Below are positions 1 to 12,523 of a DNA stretch of 64,000 bases, one piece after another. Every line of letters starts with the position of its first letter. The stretch's first letter is position 1. Both the position numbers and the translations under genes were made by a program. Where the stretch lies: contig OX467082.1 of the NCBI GenBank assembly GCA_950106755.1, forward strand, positions 16,182,001-16,246,000, written 5' to 3'. The notes below the pieces were generated by a model. It was not told the DNA's origin. It did no database searches and saw nothing but the letters and a program-made list of their open reading frames with translations. The stretch comes from Climacium dendroides (lineage: Eukaryota; Streptophyta; Bryopsida; Hypnales; Climaciaceae).

Positions 1-3000
1 CATGCTCAGGTGTTCCCCCGACCTTCTCAGGCGAAGAACATCGTCTTGATCATTCATACGCACCGTGAGATGGAAAGTCTTACAGGGTTCACTTTTCTCA
101 GCGGATGGCAGCAGGTTACACTCGATCAGCTTCAGAAAGAAGAAACCGACCTCAGGTATACATTACTGTCTCTCTACTCTGACCACCCATCGTACACGAA
201 ATTTGTAATATGTGGTTTGGATCTAATGTTTCGATCTAATGTTTCTGGGATTTAATTTGAGACCATTGTGGGCATGTTTCTTCACGGTGCAGAGTCTTTT
301 TGGACCAAAGTGTTGCCGAATTGGTGAAAGCAGAGACCATTCCTCTGAAAGATATAATGGTGAAGGTGCTGACATGGAGCTTTTTATGTATAAAGTATCC
401 AAAATCACTGAACCCCGCCGCCTACTGCCAGCAAATGGTGCAGAGAATATGTGACGACAAAGAACTCTGGGGCTGTTTCAAGAGCCGGACGCTTCTGTGG
501 CTCATGGAAGACGCGGATCCATTATGGCAAGCATCAGTGGCTTCGGATCGAAGACTGCTATCCTTGTCCTCCAGCCTGCAAGATGCTTTCCTCCTCTACA
601 TTGAAGAGAAGCTCAGGCAGCCAATCGCGAGACTCGTGTACTTACTAGAGAAGTCGTCAGATCTCGGAAGCTATTTCCAAATGGATGCAGTGAAGAGGGA
701 GATTTGGCGAGGAACCGTTTTGAATGCAGAGTTGGTGAACATTGGCAGCGTTCCAATCCCAAGGCACCCCGAAGGCTACCAAGTCAAAGGCCCACTCAAC
801 CTCTCCCTGCCTTTCGTTGCCATTTATTCACAACATGTTGACAATGGATTCAAAGATTTGTATTTGACCCAGTTGTCGAAGTCCAACTCCAGAAGCGAAA
901 ATATGCCGTCCTCTTCTGGTAGTGTGGAACCCGCCAATCTAAAAATTGGACATGACATTATTGCTACAATGCGGACCCAACTTCCGGAGTTTGCCGCTTG
1001 CGTCGACAACAACCCAGAGGACTACGTGGGAGACTTTTCCAAGATGCATGCACCGTACAAGTGTGACAGCCGGAGTGAGGTGGAGTCCCAAGCTTTTGAG
1101 TGGGTCTTGAGAGGAAACCTTGGCGACCAGGTTATCACTATTCCCAGTTTACACATTCTTCTGTGGGAGCATGGCGAGAAGCTCACTGCGCAAGCATTAC
1201 TGGTGGCGTCGTGCTTATCCGAGGATACTGTTGCAGAGAATCTAGCGCAGCTGAGGCGCAACTTCCTTCCCTCAAGTGCATTTGATGAGTACTTAGTGGC
1301 TCAATGTTACTCAGCGGTTTTACCTCAAAGGGAGATGATCAGGGAAGACTTTTTGCATGGCGTTGAGATTCATCAGTGGGTTAAGAATCTGGAGTTGTTG
1401 ATTAATTTGGCATCGCCTGTGAAAGCATTTGGAGGACCAACCCGTTGGGCTATTCTTACCAGCTTGGAAGTACTGAGAGAGCTCGCATACATGGTTCTTC
1501 CTCCTTTATCATTGGGAAATGAAACCCTAAAGAGTCTGGTCAATTGGTTGGGTAGTCATGGCACCGAATTTAGCCCTGGGCAGCTACTGGTAGCAGTTCT
1601 GAGTCTGGCCCCGGACCCCCAAACCTTGACAGAGTCTCTCCGAGGACACTGGTCTCGGTTTCTTGCTTCGTTCTTCAGGAAAGTTCTGAAGGGAAGGACG
1701 ACATTGTCTGATGTGAACACCATTGCAGCATACATTTTCACACTCAAAGACATCACAAGCATAATGAAGAACCTGATTCTCTGCCTACTGGATGCCACTC
1801 TATCTCACACCCTAGCCTACTTCGTGGATGTGCGCTGTCCCAAGTACATGCAGTTTTTGCTGAACAGGGAGCACAAAGGAGGCTTGGAATTAGGAGAAGT
1901 TCCATTCGAAGGACAAGGTCATACGGCATTCATTCTTCTGTCTGACATTATCTACGAGTCTCTCAATCCTGATTCGATTGAAGCCTTACTACGAGGAGAG
2001 GATCTTGGAACGGAGTGGAGATCTCAGGATTTTCTCAGATGCCTGACTACAGCTCTAGAGCTCATGGAGGGTGATGGGCCACTGACTCTTCAATTGGCTG
2101 CCGCGTTTGCGTTTCTCCGTGCAGTTTTTGACGCTGTGGCATCCGAACTTGAACGGGTATTGAGAGCCCCTACAAGCATAGCCTGTTCATCTTCTGCGGT
2201 CTCAACTTTAGCTAGAAGTATGAAGGAACCATCACCACGCACAAGATTTGCAGCACTGAGGCTGTATCTCCTGAAGGTACTTCACATGAAGAGGGGACTC
2301 TCCTTGGTTGAAATCAGTTCTCTTGCTACAAAATGTGGTGAGACGAGGGGTCTGACTGAGTATACCTCAATACTTCAATGGGAGACAATGCATGATGTTA
2401 CAAATCCTCTCGGGTTTGATCCCTTCTGTTCCTCTTCTTCGCCTCTTTATGACAAAGCTGCGGAAGCCATTAATCAAATGTCGTCGTACCAAGAAAGCAA
2501 GGGTGTTAGATACCTTGAACGACATACCGAGCTTGCCAGTCAGAAACAAATCACTGCTGCCATAGCATCAAGATTATACCTCCCTTCGGCTGCCCGGGCC
2601 CTTACGTCAGGAGAGAGGGCTGCTTCCACTTGGTTACTTGGGAGGCAAAAATGTCTGCAAAAATGGGACATCAAGTGGAGAGAAGTGGTCCAGTGTTTTG
2701 CTCAAAACGATAAAGTTCCTACAACATGGAGCAACATGAGGCTTAGTCCCACTATGTCAACCCAAGATTTGTGGTTTAATATCCTCTCTGCGCACATCCT
2801 TCTCGTTGTGACAGGGCTTCCAAGAACATCGCCGCTGCAGGTAACTTTTGTGATAACAAAAACTGGTACTCATTCCTCTGTTGAGGGTGTTGAATCTCTA
2901 GAACTCAAAATTCTAAGCAATGCAGAGATTGAAGTGGTTTGGCAGGCGTTTGATACTTTGGAATTGGTATGAATACAGGGGTACGTGGCTCTCGACGAGG

Positions 3001-6000
3001 ACCATCTGGAGGCAGCATATGTTTTAGCAGCTCCCAACAGTTCCCTCGCTGCTTTTCGAACCATAGTAGCTAATGGCCAGGAGATTGGAGAATACAAGTG
3101 CCCTTGTGGATATGAGTACTTCGTAGGGGAATGCCGGCGGCCTATGCAGTCCACCACTTGCCCTGGCTGTGGTAAGACTATTGGAGGCACGCAACATGTC
3201 CCCGTCTCTGGGAATGTACTTCTTCAACCCCAGCAGATTCAGAATGGTAACTTTATGCCTTCTCCTTTCATCTCTTCATGTCTGTGCCAGTGCTCTTGAG
3301 AACGTCACAAGTGGAATCCTAATTTTCAATCAACTTCCCAAATGCCCAACGTAAAATTGTGAAGTTCACTTTGGAAGCTAATAGTCGATTGTTGTAACCG
3401 AATTACTTAAACCTTCCTTGAAGCTTCCTGAATGATTCATTTCAACTCCTGTGGATAATTACGGACGCGACTACTGTTGGCAATTCGGGCACTTGATTAA
3501 TTCTTTAATTTCCTGTCCAGTTTTATGCTCGCATTCTAGCTAGTTCATTCAATGTTGTCATGCATCTCTGAAGAAGATCCATTGCAGCGATGCTAACCTA
3601 GAGCTTGTTTTGTCCCCTGCTTTAGGCTATATCGTCGACAATGTTTCAAGGTCAGATACATTCTATTCTGTTCGCAACCTCGACCACAAGTGCTATCGAA
3701 TTCTCCGCGTTATACTACACTTCTGTTTAGTTATTGGGCTTCAGAGGTCATCGACAGCGGATCTGTTGCGAAAATTGCTAGGTCTAACACCACAAAGTTC
3801 TGACCCTCTGAAAGAGCTACGGAACATAATTGAGGAAGATTTTGACAAGCTTGACCTCCTCCTCGCCTGCAATCGAGAAACCACTGTGAAGTATGTGTGC
3901 TGCGTCGTTTCTTTCTTAAGTGGAATGCAGAACAATATTGCCTTGCTTTCCTCCGCAGCGCGGGCACTGTGGGAAGCTGAGTTTCAAAGAATCTTTGACA
4001 ATGGTACCTTTGACTCGGGTGCTCATAAAGCTGCAGCGGACTATTTGGAGAGGCAGAAGGGGAATAACAGGTATTCAGAGCTGGTGGAAGAGAGAGGAAG
4101 TCAGATTTTCGAGCCTGCACTTGAAGATATTCTCAGAATAACGGTATCGCCCAGCCTTGCCAACTTCAGGACTTTGTATAAGCAAGACGCCGACATGGTA
4201 GCGCAGAATCCTGTCATTCAGATGTTCTTCAATCATGAAAAGAATTTGGAGGACTTGAAGCACTTGAAGAATCTATTAGCGTTCTGCAATACTGCTCATG
4301 AAGATTTCAGCTTCAGAATCTCGCGACCTGAAGCCGCAACTATGAGCATGAGAGAAGCTCTGGAACAATCAAGGTGATTCTATATAATCTACCCCATTTG
4401 AGGGACTCAATATGATTTTCTTTCTGCAGGATATTGTGGATTTCGAGTTTTCCCTCTTAATTTTACCTCCATCATATTCTTGCCGATGCGAATTCATTAA
4501 AGCAAGCTGGTGAAGATTGTACACAAGTGTGGCTATGACGAGATCTATAATGTGGATTGATCTAGCTCACTCGCATATTTGCATTATGCTAGTGAATTTT
4601 TCCCTAGTTATTTCCAAGACAAACCTCATGTTTTCGCAATTCTTCGATTCTAATGTTCTAGTGGTGTGTTCCAGTGGAATGCAACGTCTGTACCGACAGT
4701 TTGCTGATTCGTGGAACGCGATAAGGGAGAAGGTTATGGGCTACGAGTGCAAAGCGTTCAGCATTCCAAAGATGAACAAAGATTCTCGTCTTGCAATGTG
4801 CCTGGTGGAGCCTCGTGACCACGGCTTACATATTGTGGCTCTCTTTGAGTATCTTCGTAACATTCAAAATGCTTTCCTTGGTGATGTCAGCCCCGCAGTA
4901 GACGTCAGTGCTCGCGAGCATTCTCCTCGAACAGTGCGCATTCAAGCCTGCAAGGTTTGAGATACATATACTTTCATGTTTTCACCGTTGTTTCAGCGTA
5001 AACGCATTTTGAGAATGAAATTCATCATCAACCTCGTTCAAATCCTTCAATGCATCTGCATACTTGTTTCTTGAAAGTATCATGCAAATTGGAAACTTCA
5101 AATTGTGAATCTTGATTGTTTACAATAAGTGCAGGCTGAAGATATTGTGTGTTACGACAAGCAGCGGCTTGAGGATGTTGTGAAGGAGGTAGCTATGGCT
5201 AACACTCGTCGGGGATGTGGCCAACTAGTGCTCTACGATAATGTTATCATTCAAGAGCATCTCTTTCGATCTCTTGTGATCGGAAAAGCTCATCTTGACG
5301 CGGTAAGTCTCGCTTTTCCAATGTTGTCATGCACTTTGGGGTTGTAGGCATCATGAGTCTCAGCATTTCTCTACAAGCACATGAACAGGGACCCCAGCAT
5401 GAAATACATGAGAATCAAAAATAGGCCGTGACGTTGCTCTATTGCGCCCTCCGTGATGCTACCCAAACGTAAATTGATCTTCACTGATGCTATCCTGTCT
5501 ACAATGGGTAGATTATGAAGTTGGAAATCTAGTTCTCTTAAAGTTCTTATCATTCCAAAACCCTTAGCTTGATTTTCCTCACTCAGTAGGCAACTTTAGC
5601 AGTCTTGGGAATGTTTCAATTATCTCTCCATACGGATCCTTACTCGCAAAGCTCTATCACTCATGATTTCTGAGGACCTCTGTTAAGGGAAGTGTACAGG
5701 CGACTCTAATTATCGAATTCCTATGCAGGACTGGATAGAATTTCCCTACAAACATGAGGCCTTCCACCGGCATGCCACCATTCTTGCGGACGTCACCACT
5801 GCAATTCCACAGGAGGTACTGCGACCAGAGACGTTACAGGCTGTGCAAAGGGAGATTGAATCAGGAGGTGTAGGAGCTGGCCAGTTTCTTGAAATGATGA
5901 ACCTCTGTCTTGGGTTTCTGAGGCGAACCGGAGGTCATCAACAACAAGCTCTGGGCGCATATTGCGAGCTCTGGTTGGGTAAAGATTCAGCGGAACTGAT

Positions 6001-6630
6001 CAGCAAGAGTACTGTGTTTGACAAAATATGTCTCAAGCACATTGTCAGCTTGTATGAAGGCCTGGAAGATTCCGCTAGTAACAGTATCGGCATGCTGGTC
6101 AGCCAAAAATACAAGTAATGGAGCCCTCCCAACTTGAACTTCCCGTTGTCCCATGCTTTTGTGGATAAATTAGTCGTTGTAATTTTACCAATTTGCGGTT
6201 CAATATTCAGGTAGGACTCTGAACCCATGGTGCTCTTTTTTGTTTTCTAACTTTCGATTATTGACATTTTTTGCAACTTACTTTCGGCTCACATACATAC
6301 AAATGCGTGAATGTTGACAGAACGCCCCTGACGTTCGATTTAGCTGAAGAAATTCTGCACTCTGTGAAGACGGAGAATGCATGGAAGGAAGAGGCCGATG
6401 TGGAGAGAATCCCTGCATCAGCATTCTTGAATGTGTTGAGGAGATTTATGTTTCGCTATCTCAGTGTTGATAACCATCCCAAAGATGTCCACCTCCATTT
6501 ATACTTGACCGACTCCAGGCTCGTGAAATGGCCTGCTGATGTGGTGTCGGAAGACGTCGTGGACGATTGCTTCCCACCAAACTTGTTGCTCCAACATTCG
6601 TTTGCCGCATACATGCTTCTTGTTCAGGTG

Positions 6631-6661
<31 letters not shown>

Positions 6662-7568
6662 TCCCTCGTAAGCGCCACTTCAGATTGCATGAGTCGAAGA
6701 AACACGCTGGAGATAAAATTTGATCCATAACCATGTGCAACTATTGGTGAGATAACAGTCAAGCTTAACAGAACCCATTGCATTGATCATGGTGTCCAAT
6801 CCACCTCGAATAAGTGACTTGAAACCTTGTCATCTTAGATACTTTTAGCCCGTCTCATAGGAACCATTCTCGTAAGTGCTCCCTCTTCATGCTCATTCTT
6901 GTACTGTGCTGTAAAGTTGACATTGAACAAAACGAAGGAAAAGGCAAAAAAAAAAAAAAATGAAGCATGCTGCTTCGTCTTGTGCAATTTAAAGTGGCCC
7001 TAAGTTTCGCAATGCAAAATCAGAGCACATGAATAAGGTAGTCTGCTTTTAAATTTTAAAGCGATCATTTAAGAGCTGGTCCCCTTTTCGGGGAAGCTAA
7101 ACAATTTTCAGTAAATTTTCGTAGGAAGAAAAAAGGAATTGGCATTTAACCCAAGTCGTTTCATAGTTTTTGGACCTCCGTGGAATTAGTTACGAATTTC
7201 TGAAGTTGAAAAGCAGTGGTCATGACCAGCTCCTGAAATGTACACTTCATGTACATTGAGGAAAGCCAAATGTACTGTGTCGTGTTCGCTTTTAGAGCAG
7301 ACTGCCTTATACACCAATTTCAGACACGAAAATACGTAGTTAACTTACTGCGCCAACATGAAGGGTCTCTCTTTTTTCTAAACCTTTGAGCCGTAATATG
7401 GAGTGATTCATGTACTGACACTGATTACATATATTATTCTTCCGAAATTTCATGCTCAATTGATACGATTTCGTTGTGTGAATTTTTTCTCCACAGATTT
7501 GTACAGGTGGTGATTGGGAGAAGGCAGGCCAGAGCAACGGTTGGCTTACAACTCGTGAAACTCTATGA
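1..7568 (+). CDS. RNF213-like (mysterin) giant protein, C-terminal part, 5' partial
   Basis: The coding part runs through nine exons: 1-155, 293-2840, 2979-3246, 3626-4373, 4675-4954, 5135-5302, 5729-6114, 6321-6627 and 7497-7568. All junctions are GT-AG and in phase, and the stop is TGA. The first exon matches the RNF213 stretch that precedes the E3 module. Exon 2 (about 850 residues) is the helical E3-module region, exon 3 carries an RZ-type zinc finger, and exons 4-9 give the conserved C-terminal region. In vertebrates RNF213 is a dynein-like AAA+ ATPase and ubiquitin ligase that ubiquitylates proteins and bacterial lipopolysaccharide. The AAA+ core would lie upstream of the window. I see no RING cysteine/histidine pattern in the stretch where animal RNF213 has one, so any ligase activity would rest on the RZ finger. 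The apparent TAA after exon 7 is intronic, because a GTAATG donor overlaps it. Family assignment is firm; activity is inference. Confidence 0.85.
3093..3200 (+). other. RZ-type zinc finger coding segment of the RNF213-like gene
   Basis: The segment reads KCPCGYEYFVGEC, then RRPM, then TTCPGCGKTIGG. The signature VGEC...RPM...C-x2-C...IGG is that of the RZ finger shared by RNF213 and ZNFX1. The VGEC cysteine (codon 3132-3134) aligns with the cysteine essential for ubiquitin transfer in human RNF213. The zinc-ligand histidine seven residues before it is tyrosine here (codon 3111-3113). An extra cysteine in the CPC motif just upstream could take over metal binding. The alignment to the animal protein is from memory of the motif. 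Confidence 0.85.
6634..6666 (+). repeat. CTCCCT hexanucleotide microsatellite
   Basis: About five copies of the hexamer CTCCCT lie a few bases after the exon-8 splice donor of the RNF213-like gene, so they are intronic. The pyrimidine-rich tract could act as a splicing-neutral spacer and is likely to vary in length between individuals. Confidence 0.9.
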
Positions 7569-8003
7569 ATTGTTTGAACATTGATTGGTACCATCTCTAT
7601 CAATGGCACTGAAATTGTACCGAAGGAAGGCCCAGAAATTGTGTATAGTTTTATTGTTGGGCCTTGAAACATTGAAACATTGTTAATATATTAGCCCATG
7701 ACTGTAGATAGAAAGGAGCCAAATCTCTTACAGTTCTTGAGGCGTCGCTCCCCTAGGACTCAGGTCTTTTTTTCTGGCATTGAGAAAAATAATTTGGCGT
7801 AAAAATGGCAACAAATCAGGAGTTTCGCCAGAGAACTGCAATTTTTTTTTTAAATCTTGGATGAAATCTTCAGATTGTGAATGAAAACAGTATTAAGCAC
7901 ACTCATATGATATGTGCTAATGTGATCATTTCTATCCAATATGTGGATAAGTGTTGAAATTTGAAGCATCACTATAACATTTTATAACATTTTATAATGC
8001 CAT

Positions 8004-8185
8004 TTTGGCACTTCATAAAAAATGAAAAAAAAACCTAGTATGGAATCCTAAAATGAACTAGCTCTTAATTTGGCACTTCATAAAAAATGAAAAAAAAAAC
8101 CTAGTATGGAATCCAATTTGGCACTTCATTTTTAAAAAAAATTTAACCCTAGTATAGAATCCTAAAATGAATTAGCTCTTAATTT
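8004..8185 (+). repeat. Short tandem repeat, about 65-bp unit, three copies
   Basis: Units start with TTTGGCACTTCAT, continue through an A-run and CCTAGTATGGAATCC, and (when complete) end with AAAATGAACTAGCTC. They begin at 8004, 8069 and 8117; the middle copy lacks the last 17-20 bases. This looks like a local slippage or duplication product in the desert. Confidence 0.85.
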
Positions 8186-11100
8186 ACCCCGTCTTAATAA
8201 TACCAAGATTGGTGAAGTTTGATTGCATGCTAGGGTGTGCTAAAAATTGCCCTTGCTCTCAAAGTGTCCCTTAGGAAAATCTATCACATGGAATGATATT
8301 GAATTCTTCAACATACTTTTTCTAATGGAGGCACTTTTAGAGTACCATTGGAAACAAAAAGTATCAACTTCAAAAAACTCTAATTAATTTTGCAAGCCAT
8401 CAAAAAATATGAATAAAAAAAGAGAATTAGATGCGACACCAATTTTTATTGTCTTTCAAGGGAAATTTATTGAAAAAACATTTGTGGACCAAGGTCTAGA
8501 CCCTCCAAAAGGGATGAATCTTAATAAAGATGCATTATGGACACCCCCACCTTAGCTTCTCTATGAGATGATTAAAATGCCATTTACATTTGTTCAAGTA
8601 GAATTTGCCTTTGCCTTCTATACATTATATAATGTCCAAGCTTTTTGGACTAAAGAATTAATACCCATATTTTTTGACTTGTAATTTTTTTTCTTGTTGC
8701 TAGATTATTGCATTAAGGACTTTTCACCTAAAATTATACGAGTTTGTATAACATCCACGAGTGATAGTCAATGATAGTCAATGTAGTCTACGCTTTTAAT
8801 CGCATATGAGAGAAATCGCAACTAAAGTAAGGTAAAGTCCCAAAATGACATTAGAATAAAAATTGCAAAAAATATAAGAGGTCAAGGCTGAACTACTACT
8901 CTTCTAATTTTGTGCCCTAATTTCCAAGTTGAACATTGTGCATTAAGCATCTATGACTACGTAATCTAAATTTATTAGAAACCACATTTGGATACACTTT
9001 TCTATTTCAATCTCCTTGCTGACTAATTAAACAACATTTCTATCATTTTCAATAATAGAAGATCACACAATTTTTTTTCTAATATTATATTATATAATAA
9101 CTTTAATTCTTTAAGGTTTGAATCTTTTGCTTGATTTTTGCACATTTTTTCTAATAGCTTTTTACAAATATATTATTTACCTCAATTTCATGAAATTAGT
9201 TATAATGAAAGATTTAAGTAAAACTTGGGGTAAATGAGAAAGTTTTAATATAGAGGTTGCAACCTTACATACAAAAGTCAATTTTAGATATGCTTAAAAT
9301 TCAAACTTGAAAATTATCACTTGTTTTGTAGTGTGAAAAATATACATACTAAAGTATGATGGAATTCTCTATCAAATTTATACCAAACTCCTTTTTAAAA
9401 AATAGGTATTTTAATAGCATGGATAATTTTCATATTTAGATTCACACTACAAACATTTGACTTATAATTATATATCTACTACTCCCTAAATGCTATAATC
9501 ATTTTTTATTTTTTACAATTTTTAAATATTCATTTAACAATGTGTTTATAGTTAATATTTTTATATAATTGAGATGCAAATCAAAATAATTCATTTGGAA
9601 TTTGGAATTTGGAATTACTTCTATTTAATAAGATAGATTCTACCTATTCTTGCTATGATCACCAATGTTTCCAAATAAAACATAGTTATAAATTCAAATT
9701 ACTAGAAATTTTTAAATAACTTTTTTTTCTTTTGTAATCAATTCATTCAATAACATCTAGAATTTTAAAACACATAACTTTGTAAGTTTATTTTGTACAA
9801 TCACCACATTTGGAGACACTTCCAAAATTCAATTTGAAAATTTGAAGAAAACAAAATTATGCAATAGTTTTGACTTCAAATATATATCATTTAAATGCCA
9901 TTAAACAAACAAAAAAGCAAACAAAATTTGAAATGAATAAAAAAACTTTTAGTGTTGGAAAAAAAAATTAGGTGTTTTCATCATAATAATCAAATTAACC
10001 TCACTCACATATATTCAAAGCAATGGTGATAAAAGGATGGGATATATTTTTTTAACCTTGTAAGACTAATCCCTAAAGGACTAGGGTATGTTTCCAATAG
10101 AAGTAATCAAAACCAAGCACTTTCTAATGCTTTGAGAAAAAATGGGAATTTTTTAAAATTGAAATTCAACCGTATATATAGATTATCAACTTGACTTGTA
10201 TAGGAATGTATGGGAATTTTTAGAAACCAACTTGACCATATAAATTGAAAGGTTATAGTAGTTAGAAGAAAAAAAATATTACTAGTCCTATCTGAAAAGG
10301 TCAACAAAATTTAGTTCTCTTGGAATGAAATTTTAGAACATACATAGTTTCCTTTTGGGCAATTTCAAACTTTATCATTGTAGTTATGTATTGTCTTACC
10401 AGTAGTAAAAGAAGGGGGACAATTGCAAGAAACACTTGTATGGGTTTTTTGTTATAAATTCCATAATTTACAATTTTCCATAGACAACTTTTTGAATACT
10501 ACACTAATGAACTTTGTATTCACACATAAGGTGGAAATAGCTAATGCAAGTCTATTGTAATTTTTTCAAATTTTTTTGAATTCATTTTGTATATAATTTT
10601 GATTCTCAAAAATACATCACGCTTCTATATTTCAAGGTCTGGAGTACTTTTAAGTACCAATGTTGCAACTTTGGGACCAAAAATTTTGAAGAGCTTGTTT
10701 TTGAAGCACAATACACCTTCTCACCAACTATTTTTTTGAAATAGTAATTGTACAATAAGTCACACTTCTATTAGGGGGGTTCTAATCAATAAATTTTCAA
10801 AAAAAATGAGCACCATTTGAGGTGCTAATTTGTATTTGATCCCTTTTCTTGCAATTGTGAGGCCAAAACCTCAATTTAGAAAGAAGACAACTCAATGTTA
10901 TTAGATTGCATGCAATCATGCCTTAATTCCAAAGACAATTCAAGTCAAATAAAAAATCAAATAGAAGCAAAAACAAAATAGGAACCAAACATAGGTCACT
11001 TTCATGACTTTTAAGATTACATTATTAAGGGTTAAATAGTCTTTACAAAGTTGAAAAATTGATTAGAAAAAGGATGGAGTTTCCCTCCATAATGATTAGC

Positions 11101-11632
11101 AATAGATGCTACAACCACATACTTAAAACCTTCAAGGTACAAACATAAGGTGAAAAAAAATCCACCTTCTTTGTGATTTATCTAACTTCAATACATTTTC
11201 AAAATTCCACTTCTATTGAAGTTAAAATCCCATGGGATAAAATATAACCTTCAAAGATACATTTTGCTTTAGAGCATTGCCACCCCTACTTCGTATATGG
11301 GGCTAAAACAACCAAAAGGTGGGCCAGTCTCAAATGATCCTCTCATAGTGGTGTTAGTAGAACCCATTCAAAAATCAAGCACAAAAAAATTTGCGATTTT
11401 CACTACAAAACAACATAGGCAAGGAAGTTTGAACCATGCTCAAAGTTTAAAGATTTTTTGTGTTTTCTTATTGAATAACTCAAGGTTTGATGGTAGCATG
11501 CTTTTGTGGTATGATCCAAGGAGAAGTTGGATTTATTTTTAATCCTATAGGACTGATTTTAGTTGGAGCGTGGAATTATCATTCAATTAGCATCTAGATT
11601 CCCTACATTTGAAGCACCTGTCTCATCTGTCC

Positions 11633-11664
11633 CATGGGGAAATAGCTCATGGGGAAATAGCTCA
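11633..11664 (+). repeat. Two tandem copies of a 16-bp unit
   Basis: CATGGGGAAATAGCTC is present twice in direct succession. No function is apparent. Confidence 0.85.
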
Positions 11665-11822
11665 CAAGAATGGTTGGGATGCAAACAATGCATACTAACA
11701 CTAACTTGCCATAGGGATTTGGCTGCCCTACAATGGTGTTGCTTGTAATCCATGCACATCCATATTTTGAACAATGAATGGAGGGCTTGTAGTAGGCACT
11801 ATTTAGTCCAACTAACTTCTCA

Positions 11823-11888
11823 TTCATACAATGTAAAACTTGACTTCATACAATGTAAAACTTGAATTCATACAATGTAATACTTGAA
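11823..11888 (+). repeat. 22-bp tandem repeat, three copies
   Basis: The unit TTCATACAATGTAAAACTTG plus two bases starts at 11823, 11845 and 11867, with one or two differences between copies. No function is apparent. Confidence 0.9.
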
Positions 11889-12523
11889 TGTTGAAAACAC
11901 AACCTCCCTTAAAGACCAATTTCATGCAATTGGTATAAATGATATTTCAGCACAAAGATGTGCAAAGATATAAGCAAAAATATGCCAAAATTCAAAAAAG
12001 GATCGAGGAGTTTAAGGGATAACACATATCTCACTGACCATGTCTTGTTGCCACCTGGATGCAGACACATGACTTTTAAAATTTTAGCCTCTTGACTTTT
12101 ATCTTGGTGTGAATATAATCGAAGCGGTTAAATCCTTATTGGAATTTAAGAGAGAACGGCGCTGTCGGGAGTTCTTTACCTTCCCCAGCATAAATCGAAC
12201 CACTAAATTGTGCAACCACAGACCAAAGCGCAATTGTATGTCAACTGTCATCTATTCAAAACCCAAGAGAGACGGAGATCGGCAATTCATATGAACTTTG
12301 ATGACAACAGGAATGTTGCTCTTTTGAGTTCCAATATATGAGAATTGCTCAAATAAACAGCTTTCATCAGAGCCCCTTTTCGCTAATCAGGACGAAGAGT
12401 TCCTTGTGTTTTCAATTTTGAAGGTATTTGATCAACCAGAAATTTCTCAAAAAGAATGGGGGCATTTTAAAAATTACTTGAAGACAAAGACGCCATTCTC
12501 TCCGGAGCTCGGATACAACCACC

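Larger units (their letters stand above)
7569..12523. other. AT-rich intergenic region, no gene seen
   Basis: About 5 kb lies between the stop of the RNF213-like gene and the stop of the FKBP gene; both genes end here (convergent). The sequence is dominated by A/T runs and short stop-interrupted frames. I see no coding sequence, tRNA or transposase. It holds the small tandem repeats listed separately. A less AT-rich patch at about 12,100-12,300 has a 61-codon frame with no recognisable similarity. Confidence 0.7.

Noticed and set aside
6115..6118. Apparent stop codon ending the RNF213-like gene after exon 7
   Set aside because: The stop overlaps a GTAATG donor; exons 8 and 9 continue in phase with RNF213-like sequence.
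12109..12294. Short plus-strand frame in a less AT-rich patch
   Set aside because: 61 codons without motif or neighbouring exons; could be a transposon scrap but nothing supports it.
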